NCBI RefSeq assembly: GCF_030063365.1
Contig: NZ_JASISY010000016.1
Location: 1-64,000 of the forward strand
Length of the DNA: 64,000 bases
Source: Cryobacterium sp. PH29-G1
GTDB lineage: Bacteria > Actinomycetota > Actinomycetes > Actinomycetales > Microbacteriaceae
Direction of reading: 5' to 3'
The position numbers and the translations under genes are program-made. Shown piece by piece: positions 1-8,535 of the stretch. How positions within the stretch are numbered: the first letter of the stretch is position 1; each line of letters starts with the position of its first letter. Below the pieces are notes generated by a model. That model worked only from the letters and a program-made list of their open reading frames with translations, did not search any database and was not told where the DNA came from.

Positions 1-24
1 GCACCGAGCGGGAGGTGGACGCAC

Positions 25-1278
25 ATGCTTGAGGTCCTGCGGAATACCGCCTACCGAAAACTGTTCAGCGCCCAGGTCGTGGCGCTGGTCGGCACCGGCC
101 TGCTCACCGTCGCACTCGGGTTGCTGGCCTTCGACCTGGCCGGCGGGGACGCCGGCATCGTCCTGGGCGTCGCGCTGACGATCAAGATGCTCGCCTACGT
201 CGGCATCGCCCCGGTCGTGTCCGCGCTCACCAGCCACTTCCCCCGCAAAGTCCTGCTGGTCTCTGCGGATGTCCTCCGGGCCGGGGTGGCGATCTCGCTC
301 CCGTTCGTCACCGAGGCGTGGCAGATCTACGTGCTCATCTTCGTGCTGCAGGCCGCGTCCGCCACCTTCACCCCCGCCTTCCAGGCGCTGATCCCGGATG
401 TTCTGCCTAAGGAGAGCGAATACACGCGGGCACTGTCGCTGTCCCGCCTGGCGTACGACCTGGAGTCACTGCTCAGTCCCATCCTCGCCGCCGCCCTGCT
501 GACCGTGATCACATACCACTCCCTGTTCGTGGGAACAGCGCTCGGCTTCGTCGGCTCGGCCGCGCTCGTGCTGTCCACCACCCTCCCGGCGATGCGGGCC
601 ACCGCTGTCACACCTTTCCTCGACCGGCTGACCAGGGGCGTGCGCGTGTTCTGGCGCACCCCGCCGCTTCGGGCACTTCTGGCGATGAACCTCGTCGTCG
701 CCGCGTCCACCGCAATGGTCATCGTCAACACCATCATCCTCGTGCAAAACACCCTCGGCCGCAGCCAGGTCGACTTCGCGATCACCCTCGCCTGCTACGG
801 ACTGGGCTCCATGCTCGTCGCCCTCGCCCTGCCGAAGGTGCTGGACCGGTATCCCGATCGACGCGTGATGCTGACCGGATGCGCCATCCTCCCGGTCGGG
901 CTCGTCACCGTCGCGCTACTGGTCCTGGCCCCAGCCGCGCCGTTGGCCTGGACCGCCGTGCTCACGGTCTGGTTCGTCCTCGGCGCCGCGACGGCGCTGA
1001 TCCTCACACCCTCGGCCCGGCTCCTGCGACGCTACTCCGACGAAACCAACCGGCCTGCGGTCTTCGCGGCCCAGTTTTCGCTGTCCCACGCCTGCTTCAT
1101 CATCACCTACCCGCTCGCCGGGATCCTCGGCGCGACGCTCGGACTCGCCCCAACCGCCCTCATACTGGCGGGCATCGCCGTGCTCGCCGGGATCGTCGCC
1201 GTCCGGTCGTGGAAGACACTGGCATCACCGAAAGAGCTCCGTGAGACGCTCGCGTCGCCGTCGTCGACTTCCCGCTAA
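25..1278 (+). CDS. MFS transporter (12-TM exporter type)
   Basis: A 417-residue polytopic membrane protein with about 12 hydrophobic segments separated by short charged loops, which is the layout and length of major facilitator superfamily transporters. The loop after the second and third helices (around residues 73-85, SHFPRKVLLVSAD) resembles the MFS motif A loop. A second basic loop near residue 275 (LDRYPDRRVMLTG) marks the start of the C-terminal half. GGGAGG lies 8 bases before the ATG, so the start is well supported. The best guess is a drug or metabolite exporter of the MFS_3 (enterobactin-exporter-like) kind; the substrate cannot be told from sequence. Any upstream partner lies outside the window. 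Confidence 0.85.
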   Translation: MLEVLRNTAYRKLFSAQVVALVGTGLLTVALGLLAFDLAGGDAGIVLGVALTIKMLAYVGIAPVVSALTSHFPRKVLLVSADVLRAGVAISLPFVTEAWQIYVLIFVLQAASATFTPAFQALIPDVLPKESEYTRALSLSRLAYDLESLLSPILAAALLTVITYHSLFVGTALGFVGSAALVLSTTLPAMRATAVTPFLDRLTRGVRVFWRTPPLRALLAMNLVVAASTAMVIVNTIILVQNTLGRSQVDFAITLACYGLGSMLVALALPKVLDRYPDRRVMLTGCAILPVGLVTVALLVLAPAAPLAWTAVLTVWFVLGAATALILTPSARLLRRYSDETNRPAVFAAQFSLSHACFIITYPLAGILGATLGLAPTALILAGIAVLAGIVAVRSWKTLASPKELRETLASPSSTSR

Positions 1279-1282
1279 GCCT

Positions 1283-1300
1283 TCCTGTTCCGGAACAGGA
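1283..1300. terminator. Perfect 18-bp palindrome after MFS gene
   Basis: TCCTGTTCCGGAACAGGA reads the same on both strands and starts 5 bases after the MFS stop codon. It could form a stem that ends transcription, but there is no U-run, and it could equally be a protein-binding site. The function is uncertain. Confidence 0.3.
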
Positions 1301-1377
1301 TTGAGTGACGTCAATCGGCTAGGTGTGTGAAGCCGACCCCAATTTTCGCTGCGTTGTTCGGATTTAGCAGGCCACTG

Positions 1378-1923
1378 TCATCCGTTAAATTCAGCCAGTG
1401 GATAGAGCTTCGCCCCATCGGTAAGGGTAGCGACAAGATCCGATGCGCATTCAGCGTTCACGTAGGTCCACTCAATAATCGCTTCAGAAGCAGATTCGAC
1501 GACCACACTGAAGCACGTGTAGATCGAAGACGGCCCAAAATAATCCTCTGTGTCGGCGAATCTGTCGCCGCCTGGGTTGCGGGTGCCAGAACTAATGAGG
1601 GCGTCGAAGATGACGCTGTCGGCGTTCTCTCGGACGTTTGAAAAGGCAAGGCCGCCATTGGCGAGGCCGAGTAAGGCCGGATCAGTGGCACCATCCCAGT
1701 AGGTGCCAGGGAGCGTGTCTCCGTTGCTCGTGAGGGCGGCCGCGAACGAACTGCTCTGCGTGCCTACTGCGCTGGCGAGGCGGTCACCGAGTGGATCTTT
1801 GAAGGCTGCGACCTGGCGCCACAGCACGCCGTCATAAGTGCCAGGCGCGCATCCGACGACAGAGATTGCAACGATTGTGGCCAACGCGCCACAAGTTGCT
1901 GCTCGGCCCGGCCTGTTCGTCAT
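1378..1923 (-). CDS. Putative secreted lipoprotein, unknown function
   Basis: A 181-residue protein that starts with a basic N-terminus and a hydrophobic stretch ending in a lipobox (VVGC, Cys at about residue 25), followed by APGTYDG. It should therefore be exported and lipid-anchored on the outer face of the membrane. The rest is hydrophilic and matches no family I recognise. Base composition here is lower in GC than in the flanking MFS gene, and the gene stands alone between spacers, so lateral acquisition is possible. The ORF is intact. The gene call rests on the signal peptide and lipobox. Confidence 0.6.
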   Translation of the reverse strand: MTNRPGRAATCGALATIVAISVVGCAPGTYDGVLWRQVAAFKDPLGDRLASAVGTQSSSFAAALTSNGDTLPGTYWDGATDPALLGLANGGLAFSNVRENADSVIFDALISSGTRNPGGDRFADTEDYFGPSSIYTCFSVVVESASEAIIEWTYVNAECASDLVATLTDGAKLYPLAEFNG

Positions 1924-2352
1924 TCCTTCAAGCTACCTCATGCGCGTGACGGGGCCGGAAGGGGAGATTCGCGTATCGCTTCCGAGCTCCTCCTGGTGAC
2001 AACCCTCCCAGGACTTTGGACGGCAGCGACGAATCGGACTGAATCGTCGTGGACTACCGGGAACCAGAAGGTGACACCGTTTTCAGCCAAGAAGCGTCAA
2101 TGCCATTGGGTGGCCGCTGATCACTATCAGTGAGTCGACCGCGAGGCGTAGCCCGTCCCGCAAAGGGTTCCCCTTGCGCGGCGACCAGGACGTTGTCTTG
2201 TGGCAGTCGTCATGCAAGATAATTTCGCGGCGAATACCGACGGCAAAGAGCGGCCTCGTTAAGCAGCAGCATCGTAAGTCGCCACGTTCTCATGCGGTCA
2301 CGCCATTAGACAGCGTTGGCGGGTGGCTGGCACGGCTGTGCGCGATCGATGC
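1924..2352. other. Intergenic spacer with no convincing gene
   Basis: A spacer of 429 bp between two lipoprotein genes. The only ORF, on the plus strand near its right end, has no credible ribosome-binding site or recognisable domain. The spacer contains one copy of a short hairpin element (2155-2180), annotated separately. Confidence 0.5.
2155..2180 (+). repeat. Dispersed GGTTCCCC hairpin element, copy 1
   Basis: A short stem-loop: GTCCCGCAA, loop AGGGTTCCCC, then TTGCG. A nearly identical element lies at 12155-12179, where the stem has changed on both sides (GCAT/ATGC) so that pairing is kept. A more diverged copy lies at 8800-8828. All three are in non-coding spacers. This looks like a REP-like palindromic unit or a structured RNA element. 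Confidence 0.45.
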
Positions 2353-2769
2353 CTAGCGCAGAACCGGCAGCTGAGAGCTGGCCGTATCGCCGGCCGTAAA
2401 GTTTATCGTGATGAACGTCGGCAAATTCTCAGTTGATGGCACGTAGAACTCGAACGTCGTGGGGGATAAATCCGCCGTGCACGGGCCTTCAGTTTCGATC
2501 GAGAAATCGAACGTCATCGTCGCTAGATCCGCTGAGTCCGCGTGCGGCGGACAACTTGAGCTGCCGGACAAGACAACCGCCAACCGCCCATCGACAACTG
2601 TTGCGTAACCCGCAAAAGGGTCGACCTGACCACTCGGCAGAGGCGTCGGCGCACCAGGATATGCGGTTGTTGCAGCCCCCGCCGGAATTACTATCGATGG
2701 CTCCACTGTGCACCCACACAGGCCGACTGCTACGGCAACCGCGATCAGCACCAGTCGATTCGGACTCAT
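2353..2769 (-). CDS. Small putative lipoprotein, unknown function
   Basis: A 138-residue product with a hydrophobic signal segment (residues 5-19) ending in a lipobox-like LCGC, with Cys20 the likely lipidated residue. The mature part is acidic and Ser/Thr/Pro-rich, with two cysteines near residues 73 and 97 (SSCPPH and GPCTAD) that could form a disulfide. No ribosome-binding site is obvious before the ATG. The protein resembles small exported proteins of Actinobacteria but no family can be named. It lies in the same low-GC patch as the other lipoprotein gene. Confidence 0.5.
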   Translation of the reverse strand: MSPNRLVLIAVAVAVGLCGCTVEPSIVIPAGAATTAYPGAPTPLPSGQVDPFAGYATVVDGRLAVVLSGSSSCPPHADSADLATMTFDFSIETEGPCTADLSPTTFEFYVPSTENLPTFITINFTAGDTASSQLPVLR

Positions 2770-3188
2770 AGACAGATTCTATGGGCGAAGACTAACTCCA
2801 CACGGAGACGGTAGGTGATCGTTACGGGGACCGCTCCTCGAATTTTGCACCGTAGCTCTTGAACCCCGGCCCCGGCCCCCTCGACCGCACCGTAAGACGT
2901 TCCCCTATGACACAACATCGGTGCACTGGGCCGCCAGTTTGTGACTTTCAGCGCTATGTGGCGGCATGCTGTGATCGCTAGTTGGCGCATCGATCTGGTC
3001 GCCGTCGTTGGCTCAGAGCGGGTAGTCAGACTCCACTCGATTTGGTCTTGTGCCGCGTACATTCGTACCCCTTCGGTGAAGATGCTCAAAAAGCTTGACT
3101 GAGCCTTCCGAAAGCGCAACCCTGACCGGTCGTCGACGGATGTCGGTGGCCGGCCATCGGCCCGTCCGGGCCCGGTCTGGGGCTGAGC
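2770..3188. other. Intergenic spacer, nothing convincing
   Basis: A spacer of 419 bp. A minus-strand ORF of about 117 codons spans much of it, but it has no good start signal, no hydrophobic or domain pattern and an irregular composition, so it is not called a gene. Confidence 0.4.
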
Positions 3189-3509
3189 TCAGAGCAGGAG
3201 CTCTAACACGATCGTGACCGGGTCTCCGGCGCCGACCCCCTCGGCCTGACGGATCGCCTTCTTCACGAAGAGGATGAACGAACCATCGTCGCTGTTGAAG
3301 AAAAGCGATGTCGCCCAGTGCGATTCGTTGATGGCCGCCGCGATTTTCACCGATCCGAAGCCACCCCGTCGGCCGTTCGTGAGGTGGCGGATGTCCTCGG
3401 ACTGTTCCGTCGGCACCGTGACGAAGTACCACGAATGGTCCGGGTACACCTGCAGCTCTGCGGTGAAAGTGAAGGTCAGGCCGGATTCCGGCCGGGGCGT
3501 CGTCCCCAT
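3189..3509 (-). CDS. DUF1905-like small protein
   Basis: A 106-residue soluble protein. The pattern TFTAELQVY...W.FVTVP, then GFGSVKI.A.I....W.TSLF, then SFILFVKKAIRQAEGV..GD.V.I.LEL matches the small beta-barrel DUF1905 family, whose biochemical role is unknown. I chose the ATG at 3509 rather than the one 12 bases earlier because GGAG lies 6 bases upstream of it. The C-terminal end carries the family's usual helix (KKAIRQAEGV) and final strand (DPVTIVLELLL), so the domain looks complete. Confidence 0.7.
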   Translation of the reverse strand: MGTTPRPESGLTFTFTAELQVYPDHSWYFVTVPTEQSEDIRHLTNGRRGGFGSVKIAAAINESHWATSLFFNSDDGSFILFVKKAIRQAEGVGAGDPVTIVLELLL

Positions 3510-3687
3510 CGGGGTCTCCATTCTGTGCGGGGCCGGGTCTACACCGGCAGCTCGGTGGTGGGCGCACGGGGCGCCGACGGAATGGTGCCGAGCGGGATGA
3601 CGAATCCCAACCGGCACGGATTCTGGGCGCGACACTCTCGTCGTTGCTTGCAGGAACGAGCGGCGTCTCGGACAAATCGCATGCGGG

Positions 3688-4149
3688 TCAGCTCGGTTCC
3701 GGGCAGGCCCCGTCGTGCAGATGCAGCCGGGCCCCCCAGTCATCGACCGGATGCCATACCCCGGTCGTCTCAGTGGTGCGGTCGATTACCGTGAGGGCGT
3801 CCCAGAATGGGCCGCCCTCGACGACCAGGCACTGCTCGTGATCCACTCTCACGCCGTTTCGCCAGTCACCCAGCAGCACCCGTTCCCCTCCCTCGACCAG
3901 AGTCTCGGTATCGGATTTATCGATGACGGCCCGGACCGTTACCGGGATGTCTCCTGCATTGCGGAGGCTGCTGCATCCCGGCACCGGGCCTCCGCAAGTG
4001 TCCTCGACACCTGCGGTCCACGCGACGACCAGAATGCCGGCCAGCGCGAGCAGAGGCACCGCAAACACCGTCGCCGATGAGACTCGAAGGTCTCTCCGCA
4101 CTGTCTGGGGATCAGAGGCCGGCGCCACCGAGGGGTTCAGGTCACTCAT
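3688..4149 (-). CDS. Membrane-anchored protein of unknown function downstream of terC
   Basis: A 153-residue product with one N-terminal membrane segment (about residues 26-46, VFAVPLLALAGILVVAW) and an extracytoplasmic domain containing several cysteines. Its ATG overlaps the TerC stop codon by 8 bases (ATGAGTGA), and an AAGGA lies about 8 bases upstream. It is therefore almost certainly co-transcribed and translationally coupled with terC, and would share the Mn2+ riboswitch. No family is recognised. A role linked to metal export or the cell envelope is inference from position only. Confidence 0.65.
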   Translation of the reverse strand: MSDLNPSVAPASDPQTVRRDLRVSSATVFAVPLLALAGILVVAWTAGVEDTCGGPVPGCSSLRNAGDIPVTVRAVIDKSDTETLVEGGERVLLGDWRNGVRVDHEQCLVVEGGPFWDALTVIDRTTETTGVWHPVDDWGARLHLHDGACPEPS

Positions 4150-5188
4150 CGGAGCGATCCTTCCCCCTACCGGCGGGCACTCGTCTGCGGCGGCGGAAGA
4201 CCGACTCGACCGCGGCAAGTTCCTCGTGGGTGGCGATCCGGAATGCCCCTGCAGCCTCGGTTTGCACTTCGCGTCGGCCTTGACCGCGGGTAGAGCGGAG
4301 GCTGGTCACGATGGATACCGTGATGATGGCCGCGACTACTGCCAGGCTGATCGTGGTGGGGATGTAGAAGACATCCAGGAGCAGCATCTTGATACCTACC
4401 CAGATCAGGACGAACGCGAGTCCGATCTTGAGGTAAATGAAGCGATGGATCAGGTCCGCGAGCAGGAAGTACATAGCTCGAAGCCCCAGGATGGCAAACG
4501 CGTTCGCCGTGAAGACCAGGAACGGTTCGCTCGTGACGGCGAAGATAGCCGGGATCGAGTCGACGGCAAAGATGATGTCGGTGATTTCCACCAGCACCAG
4601 CACAGCCAGCAGCGGAGTCGCCACCACGATTCCTGCCTTTCGGATCAGGAACTTCTGCCCGTGGTAGGCGTCAGTCATCGGCACGAACCGGCGAAATACC
4701 TTGAGAATGCGGGATTTCTCAGGGTGTACGTGGTCGTTGCGGGAGCGGAACATCCGCCATCCGGTGTAGATCAGGAACGCGGCGAATAGGTACAGGATCC
4801 AGGAGTAGTTCTCAATCAGCGCCGCGCCAGCGGCGATGAAGATCCCGCGGAAGATCAGGGCGCCCAGGACGCCGAGGAACAGCACACGGTGCTGGTACTC
4901 GCGAGGGACGGCGAACGCTGCAAAGATGATCGCCCACACGAACACGTTGTCTACCGCGAGCGATTTCTCGATCAGGTAGCCAGCGAAGTACTGCTGCCCG
5001 AATTCCGCCCCCCACAGCGTCCAGACCAGCACTCCGAACGCGATGCCGAGAGTCACCCACACGATGGACCAGACGGCGGCTTCACGCACGCCGATTACGT
5101 GGGCCTTACGGTGGGCGACCAAGTCGACGGCGAGCATCAGCAAGATCACACCCAAGACAGCAAACCACGCCCACAAGGGGACAGTCAT
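4142..5188 (-). CDS. terC: TerC/Alx-family membrane protein, putative Mn2+ exporter
   Basis: A 348-residue integral membrane protein with about nine hydrophobic helices, typical of the TerC family. Hallmarks are the acidic motif EKSLAVDNVFVW around residue 75 and the repeat ITDIIFAVDSIPAIFAVT around residue 205; these Asp residues are thought to bind the metal. Members such as E. coli Alx export Mn2+, and the upstream Mn2+ riboswitch fits that role here. A GTG lies 15 bases further upstream, but GGAGG sits 6 bases before the ATG at 5188 and is the more likely ribosome-binding site. The basic C-terminal tail (about 60 residues) is cytoplasmic. A small membrane-anchored protein gene overlaps its 3' end. 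Confidence 0.88.
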   Translation of the reverse strand: MTVPLWAWFAVLGVILLMLAVDLVAHRKAHVIGVREAAVWSIVWVTLGIAFGVLVWTLWGAEFGQQYFAGYLIEKSLAVDNVFVWAIIFAAFAVPREYQHRVLFLGVLGALIFRGIFIAAGAALIENYSWILYLFAAFLIYTGWRMFRSRNDHVHPEKSRILKVFRRFVPMTDAYHGQKFLIRKAGIVVATPLLAVLVLVEITDIIFAVDSIPAIFAVTSEPFLVFTANAFAILGLRAMYFLLADLIHRFIYLKIGLAFVLIWVGIKMLLLDVFYIPTTISLAVVAAIITVSIVTSLRSTRGQGRREVQTEAAGAFRIATHEELAAVESVFRRRRRVPAGRGKDRSDE

Positions 5189-5194
5189 GACAAA

Positions 5195-5302
5195 GACCTC
5201 CACGAAATGTTCGTGAAGGTCTCATCTGCCTTGCGGCCCTGCGCACCGGAACCCACGGCGGGAACGTATTGACGATGCGAAGCGAGGATTACTCCCCTTC
5301 TA
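5195..5302 (-). promoter_or_regulatory. yybP-ykoY Mn2+ riboswitch with SD-sequestering hairpin
   Basis: On the minus strand, GAAGGGGAGTA (5300-5290) begins the aptamer, CGTCAATACG follows, and GATGAGACCTTC closes stem P1 (5227-5216). These are the conserved blocks of the yybP-ykoY manganese riboswitch. Downstream, GACCTTCACGAA (5221-5210) can instead pair fully, with one G-U pair, with TTCGTGGAGGTC (5206-5195), which contains the terC Shine-Dalgarno GGAGG. The two pairings share the strand GACCTTC. Aptamer closure by Mn2+ would therefore free the ribosome-binding site and switch translation ON. The mechanism is read from base pairing, not tested. Confidence 0.85.
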
Positions 5303-5440
5303 TGAAAATTAGACAGTAGATGTGTACTTCACGTCAAGGGCGTAAGTGCTGGGGCTGGGTATTTCGTGGACTGGGGTCGTCCCGTAAGCCGTTGGGCCTC
5401 GGTAGCGCTATTCGACCGGTGATTTGAGAGACGGCCAAGC

Positions 5441-5701
5441 ATGCGCGTTTCGTTGGCCGCCGTAGGGGCAGCCGCGGGAACCATGCTGTTGGGATCCCTT
5501 GCAGGAATAGTGGATTCGGTGCAAGGATCCGCCTCCTGGATGGTGGTCATCGTCGGGATTGCTTTCGTGCTGGCGGTCGTGGCGGCGATTGCTGCCGCAG
5601 TATTGATTTCCTATGCGGAGAGGCACGCTTCAAGCAGTTCCGTGAAAGCGGTCTCGCAGGCTCCAGATGGCCGGTGGACTAGTTTCCAGTTGAGACCTTG
5701 A
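5441..5701 (+). CDS. Small two-helix membrane protein
   Basis: An 86-residue product with two hydrophobic segments (about residues 5-22 and 33-57) and a hydrophilic C-terminus. A weak GAGAG precedes the ATG. It resembles the many small membrane proteins of Actinobacteria, but no family is recognised. The call rests on the membrane pattern and GC-rich third positions. It stands alone, divergent from terC. Confidence 0.4.
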   Translation: MRVSLAAVGAAAGTMLLGSLAGIVDSVQGSASWMVVIVGIAFVLAVVAAIAAAVLISYAERHASSSSVKAVSQAPDGRWTSFQLRP

Positions 5702-5770
5702 ACTGTGGACAATTGATGTCCCGTGTGATGCAAGGCTTGCGGATCAGGCGCGGCTCTACGCCCCTCAACG

Positions 5771-6028
5771 TTAGGTGCGGTCAGCCGATCTGGGCATATA
5801 TGCGCGCACGATGGCACCGACAACGAGGGCGACTAATACGAGTGCGCTTATCGGGATGACGTACATCGCTCCATAGCCGACGACCGCGGGCCACACTGGT
5901 TCAGGACCGTTCAGGCTGCTCCAGTTTTCACCACGAGCCCTGCCGATCGCCGTGTAAGCGACGACCCCCACCAACGCGGCAATGCTCAAACCGAGTGTGC
6001 TGGCCGCAGCTATGATCCAACGCTTCAC
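5771..6028 (-). CDS. Small two-helix membrane protein
   Basis: An 85-residue product starting at GTG, with a strong GGGGGAGAG about 6 bases upstream. The protein has two membrane helices (about residues 4-26 and 47-75), a short polar loop containing GENWSSLNGPEPVW, and a basic C-terminus. No family or function is recognised. It is a stand-alone gene, convergent with the preceding small ORF. Confidence 0.5.
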   Translation of the reverse strand: MKRWIIAAASTLGLSIAALVGVVAYTAIGRARGENWSSLNGPEPVWPAVVGYGAMYVIPISALVLVALVVGAIVRAYMPRSADRT

Positions 6029-6292
6029 GTTTCTCTCCCCCGAGTGGCTTGCTTGCTACGCTCGCATCGATCGATCGCGTTAGCAAGCGACATTGAGCAC
6101 TGCCGAAGTGCAGTTCTTGATCGCAGCGGAAGCGCACCGCCCGGTCAGGGATGTTTGAATCCTGAAGCGCACGCTAGGTATGCGCCTGAATGAACTGTCG
6201 GTTGCACCGTGCTCCGCTCAGGGTTCCGCTTGCGGGCGTCCATCTCGGCCTTGCCCTGCGGCGACGCCAACCAGCGATAGCGAAGAAAAGGC

Positions 6293-6763
6293 TCAGTCGA
6301 GCTTCTTGAGCATTTTCACCGAAGTTGTCTCGTAGCCGAGGGAAACGTAAAGTTCCCTAGCCCGAGTGTTGAATCCGAAGACGCTTAGGCCGAGAGAGTG
6401 CGCACCCTGTGTGCGTGCATATTCCTCGCCGAGTAGCATCGCCGTTCTCCCATAGCCCTGGCCACGCTGGTCAGCGTTGATGAGAACGTCCCAGACCCAC
6501 CACGCCCCCGGATCAGTGGTGACATCCTGCCCGATCCACAGATATCCGACTGCCTCATCAGGCTCGTTCATGATGTGAAAGACCTCATTGCCAGGGCTCT
6601 GAGTACCATCCGGGAACGAACGAGCCATGCTCTCGACCGCTATGCGCCGAGCTTCCTCGTGTGATCCGCCCTGGGTAAGCAAATCACCGACGTACTCGGC
6701 ACAGCTTTGGTCAATCCACGTTGGGAAATCGCTGGTGAGGATTCGCTGAAGGGTTACGGTCAT
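6293..6763 (-). CDS. GNAT-family N-acetyltransferase
   Basis: A 156-residue cytosolic enzyme of the GCN5-related acetyltransferase fold, which transfers acetyl from acetyl-CoA to an amine. Motif A is clear: WVWDVLINADQRGQGYGRTAM at about residues 88-108, whose QRGQGYG is the pyrophosphate-binding loop. Motif B follows (LGLSVFGFNTRARELYVSLGYE). The N-terminal region is the variable substrate-binding part. A GAGAG precedes the ATG. The gene is divergent from the Rid-family gene, with about 95 bp between the starts. The substrate is unknown. Confidence 0.85.
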   Translation of the reverse strand: MTVTLQRILTSDFPTWIDQSCAEYVGDLLTQGGSHEEARRIAVESMARSFPDGTQSPGNEVFHIMNEPDEAVGYLWIGQDVTTDPGAWWVWDVLINADQRGQGYGRTAMLLGEEYARTQGAHSLGLSVFGFNTRARELYVSLGYETTSVKMLKKLD

Positions 6764-6859
6764 CTCTCAATTCTTCCAGGTCGAGCCGTCCGGTTGCACG
6801 GACAGCTTACGAGGGCAGAGCGGGGACGGGCAGGAGTGGCTCTCCTTTACAGTGAGGGC

Positions 6860-7267
6860 ATGTCCCAAAATGTTGTTTTGATCCGTTCTGCTGAGCTTTC
6901 CAATGTGGCTCCGTATGCCTACGCGGCAACGGCTCCCGCTGAGGCGCGCCTCATCTTTTTGGCCGGCGCCTGCCCGCTCAATTTGGATGGCAGCACTGCA
7001 GGAGTGGGAGACTACTCAGCGCCGGCCAGCAAGGCCATGGAAAATCTCGTTATTGCCCTGCATGCAGCGGGCGCCCGACTTGATGATGTGCTGAGCACAC
7101 GAGTTCTCGTCGCCTCCTCTAATCAGAGCGACCTCGTCATGGCCTGGGCAGTCATTCGCGAGGCCTTTGGCACGCATGACGCACCGAGCACGCTCTTGGG
7201 TGTTACCGTCCTCGGGTATACCGATCAGCTCGTCGAGATCGAAGCCGTCGCTGCAGTGATCGACTGA
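6860..7267 (+). CDS. Rid family (YjgF/YER057c/UK114) protein
   Basis: A 135-residue protein of the Rid fold, normally a trimer with clefts at subunit interfaces. Conserved features are FLAGACPL near the N-terminus, the glycine-rich centre, helix AMENLVIALHAAGARLDDV, then STRVLV and the C-terminal VEIEAVAAV. In RidA enamine deaminases an essential Arg follows Pro (PAR). Here the matching segment reads APSTLLGV, so that Arg is absent. This protein is therefore probably not a RidA-type deaminase but one of the Rid subfamilies of unknown chemistry. I chose the ATG at 6860, preceded by GTGAGG, over an earlier in-frame start. Confidence 0.8.
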   Translation: MSQNVVLIRSAELSNVAPYAYAATAPAEARLIFLAGACPLNLDGSTAGVGDYSAPASKAMENLVIALHAAGARLDDVLSTRVLVASSNQSDLVMAWAVIREAFGTHDAPSTLLGVTVLGYTDQLVEIEAVAAVID

Positions 7268-7338
7268 CGAGGCCATACCGCAGAAGGTTCATCGAGTGGG
7301 TGCGGCCAAGCACGATTCTGTGTTGTTCCGTGCGTGGG

Positions 7339-8535
7339 TCACCCCTTGACTAGTTTCGGGAGGCAGACCACGAGCACTGCGGCCCCGGCGGTGACGCAGA
7401 CGGTCAGGGCGCCGCTGGACGGCAGGATATCTGCCGAGACTCCCATGAGTCCGGATCCGAGCGCTGCACCGGTGTTGATGGCGGTGTTGACCCAGCTGCT
7501 GGCCTCGGTCTGAGCGCGCCGGTCGACGAGTTCGTCGGCGGCGAGGTATCCGGAGATCATTAGCGGAGCCAGGAGCGCGCCCATCAGCGCGAACCCGATC
7601 AGCAGGACAGCCTGACCGGGGATAAGGCCCACGAACATGCTCAGTGTGAGCATCGCGACAGCCAACACGAGGATCTGTTTGCGAAGTGAGAGCGTGATCT
7701 CGAGGCGGCCGAAGGCGAGTCCTCCGACGGCGCTTCCCCCGGCGAAGAGGGCGAGCAGAACTCCGGCGAGGATGATGCTGCCTTCGTTTGCCCCGATGGC
7801 GGGGGCGGCGATCTCTACTGCTCCCAACATGATGCCCGGCACGACCAGGGCGAGCGCGATGATCGGGAATCCGGGGATGCGCATGGGCGTGACGACCGCG
7901 GGCTCCGGCTGCGGCGTGTGACGCGACATGCGATGGCCGCGTTGCTGGCGGGAGAGGGGGCTGGACACGAATGTGACGGTTCCGATGATGACGGCGGCGG
8001 CCGCCATGGCCAGGGACACGGCCGGAGTGAAGATTGCAGCAAGAACTGCGGCGACGAGGGGGCCAGCGGTGAACATCACTTCTTCACTGACCGCGTCGAG
8101 GCTGAATCCGCGCTTGCGGTGCGGTCCATGCGCCAGTGCTTGTCCCCAGATCACCCGCATTGTGGCTCCCATCGGGGGTGAGAATGCGCCGGCGACGACG
8201 CTGAGCGCGAGCAGCGTGGGCACGGGTATTGATGCGCTGACGATGAACAGGAGCAGGGCGATACCGTGGATCACGCCGAGGGGTGCAAGCACGCGCGCTT
8301 GACCGTATCGATCGATCAGGCGAGCCCGCCACGGTGTGGCGATGACGTTTGCGACGCCCAAGACGGCGGTGACGGCTCCGGCAGTCGCGAACGACCCGGT
8401 CTCTCGTTCCAGGAGGAGCACAAGCGAGAGTCCAGACATAGCCAGCGAGAGTCGACCGAGGAGGCTGGGGGCAAACGAGCGAGCGATGTGGGGGTGGGTG
8501 AGGGCGTTCCAGTATGAGGGTTTAGCAGCAGACAC
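7339..8535 (-). CDS. MFS transporter preceded by an attenuator-type leader
   Basis: A 398-residue, roughly 12-helix transporter with the MFS motif A loop (RARLIDRYGQARV, about residues 68-80) and a basic central loop (SPLSRQQRGHRMSRH) between the two halves. The start is GTG with GGAG 6 bases upstream. The family mostly exports drugs or metabolites. A leader of about 180 bases with a 9-codon peptide (8685-8714) and several stem-loops precedes it, an architecture typical of ribosome-targeting antibiotic resistance genes. An antibiotic-efflux role is therefore plausible but is inference. Confidence 0.85.
   Translation of the reverse strand: MSAAKPSYWNALTHPHIARSFAPSLLGRLSLAMSGLSLVLLLERETGSFATAGAVTAVLGVANVIATPWRARLIDRYGQARVLAPLGVIHGIALLLFIVSASIPVPTLLALSVVAGAFSPPMGATMRVIWGQALAHGPHRKRGFSLDAVSEEVMFTAGPLVAAVLAAIFTPAVSLAMAAAAVIIGTVTFVSSPLSRQQRGHRMSRHTPQPEPAVVTPMRIPGFPIIALALVVPGIMLGAVEIAAPAIGANEGSIILAGVLLALFAGGSAVGGLAFGRLEITLSLRKQILVLAVAMLTLSMFVGLIPGQAVLLIGFALMGALLAPLMISGYLAADELVDRRAQTEASSWVNTAINTGAALGSGLMGVSADILPSSGALTVCVTAGAAVLVVCLPKLVKG

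Noticed and set aside
2174-2356. 60-codon plus-strand ORF ending at the lipoprotein gene
   Set aside because: No ribosome-binding site; it overlaps the hairpin repeat and the convergent gene's end.
2766-3119. 117-codon minus-strand ORF next to a lipoprotein gene
   Set aside because: No ribosome-binding site, no domain and no membrane or signal pattern; kept as spacer.
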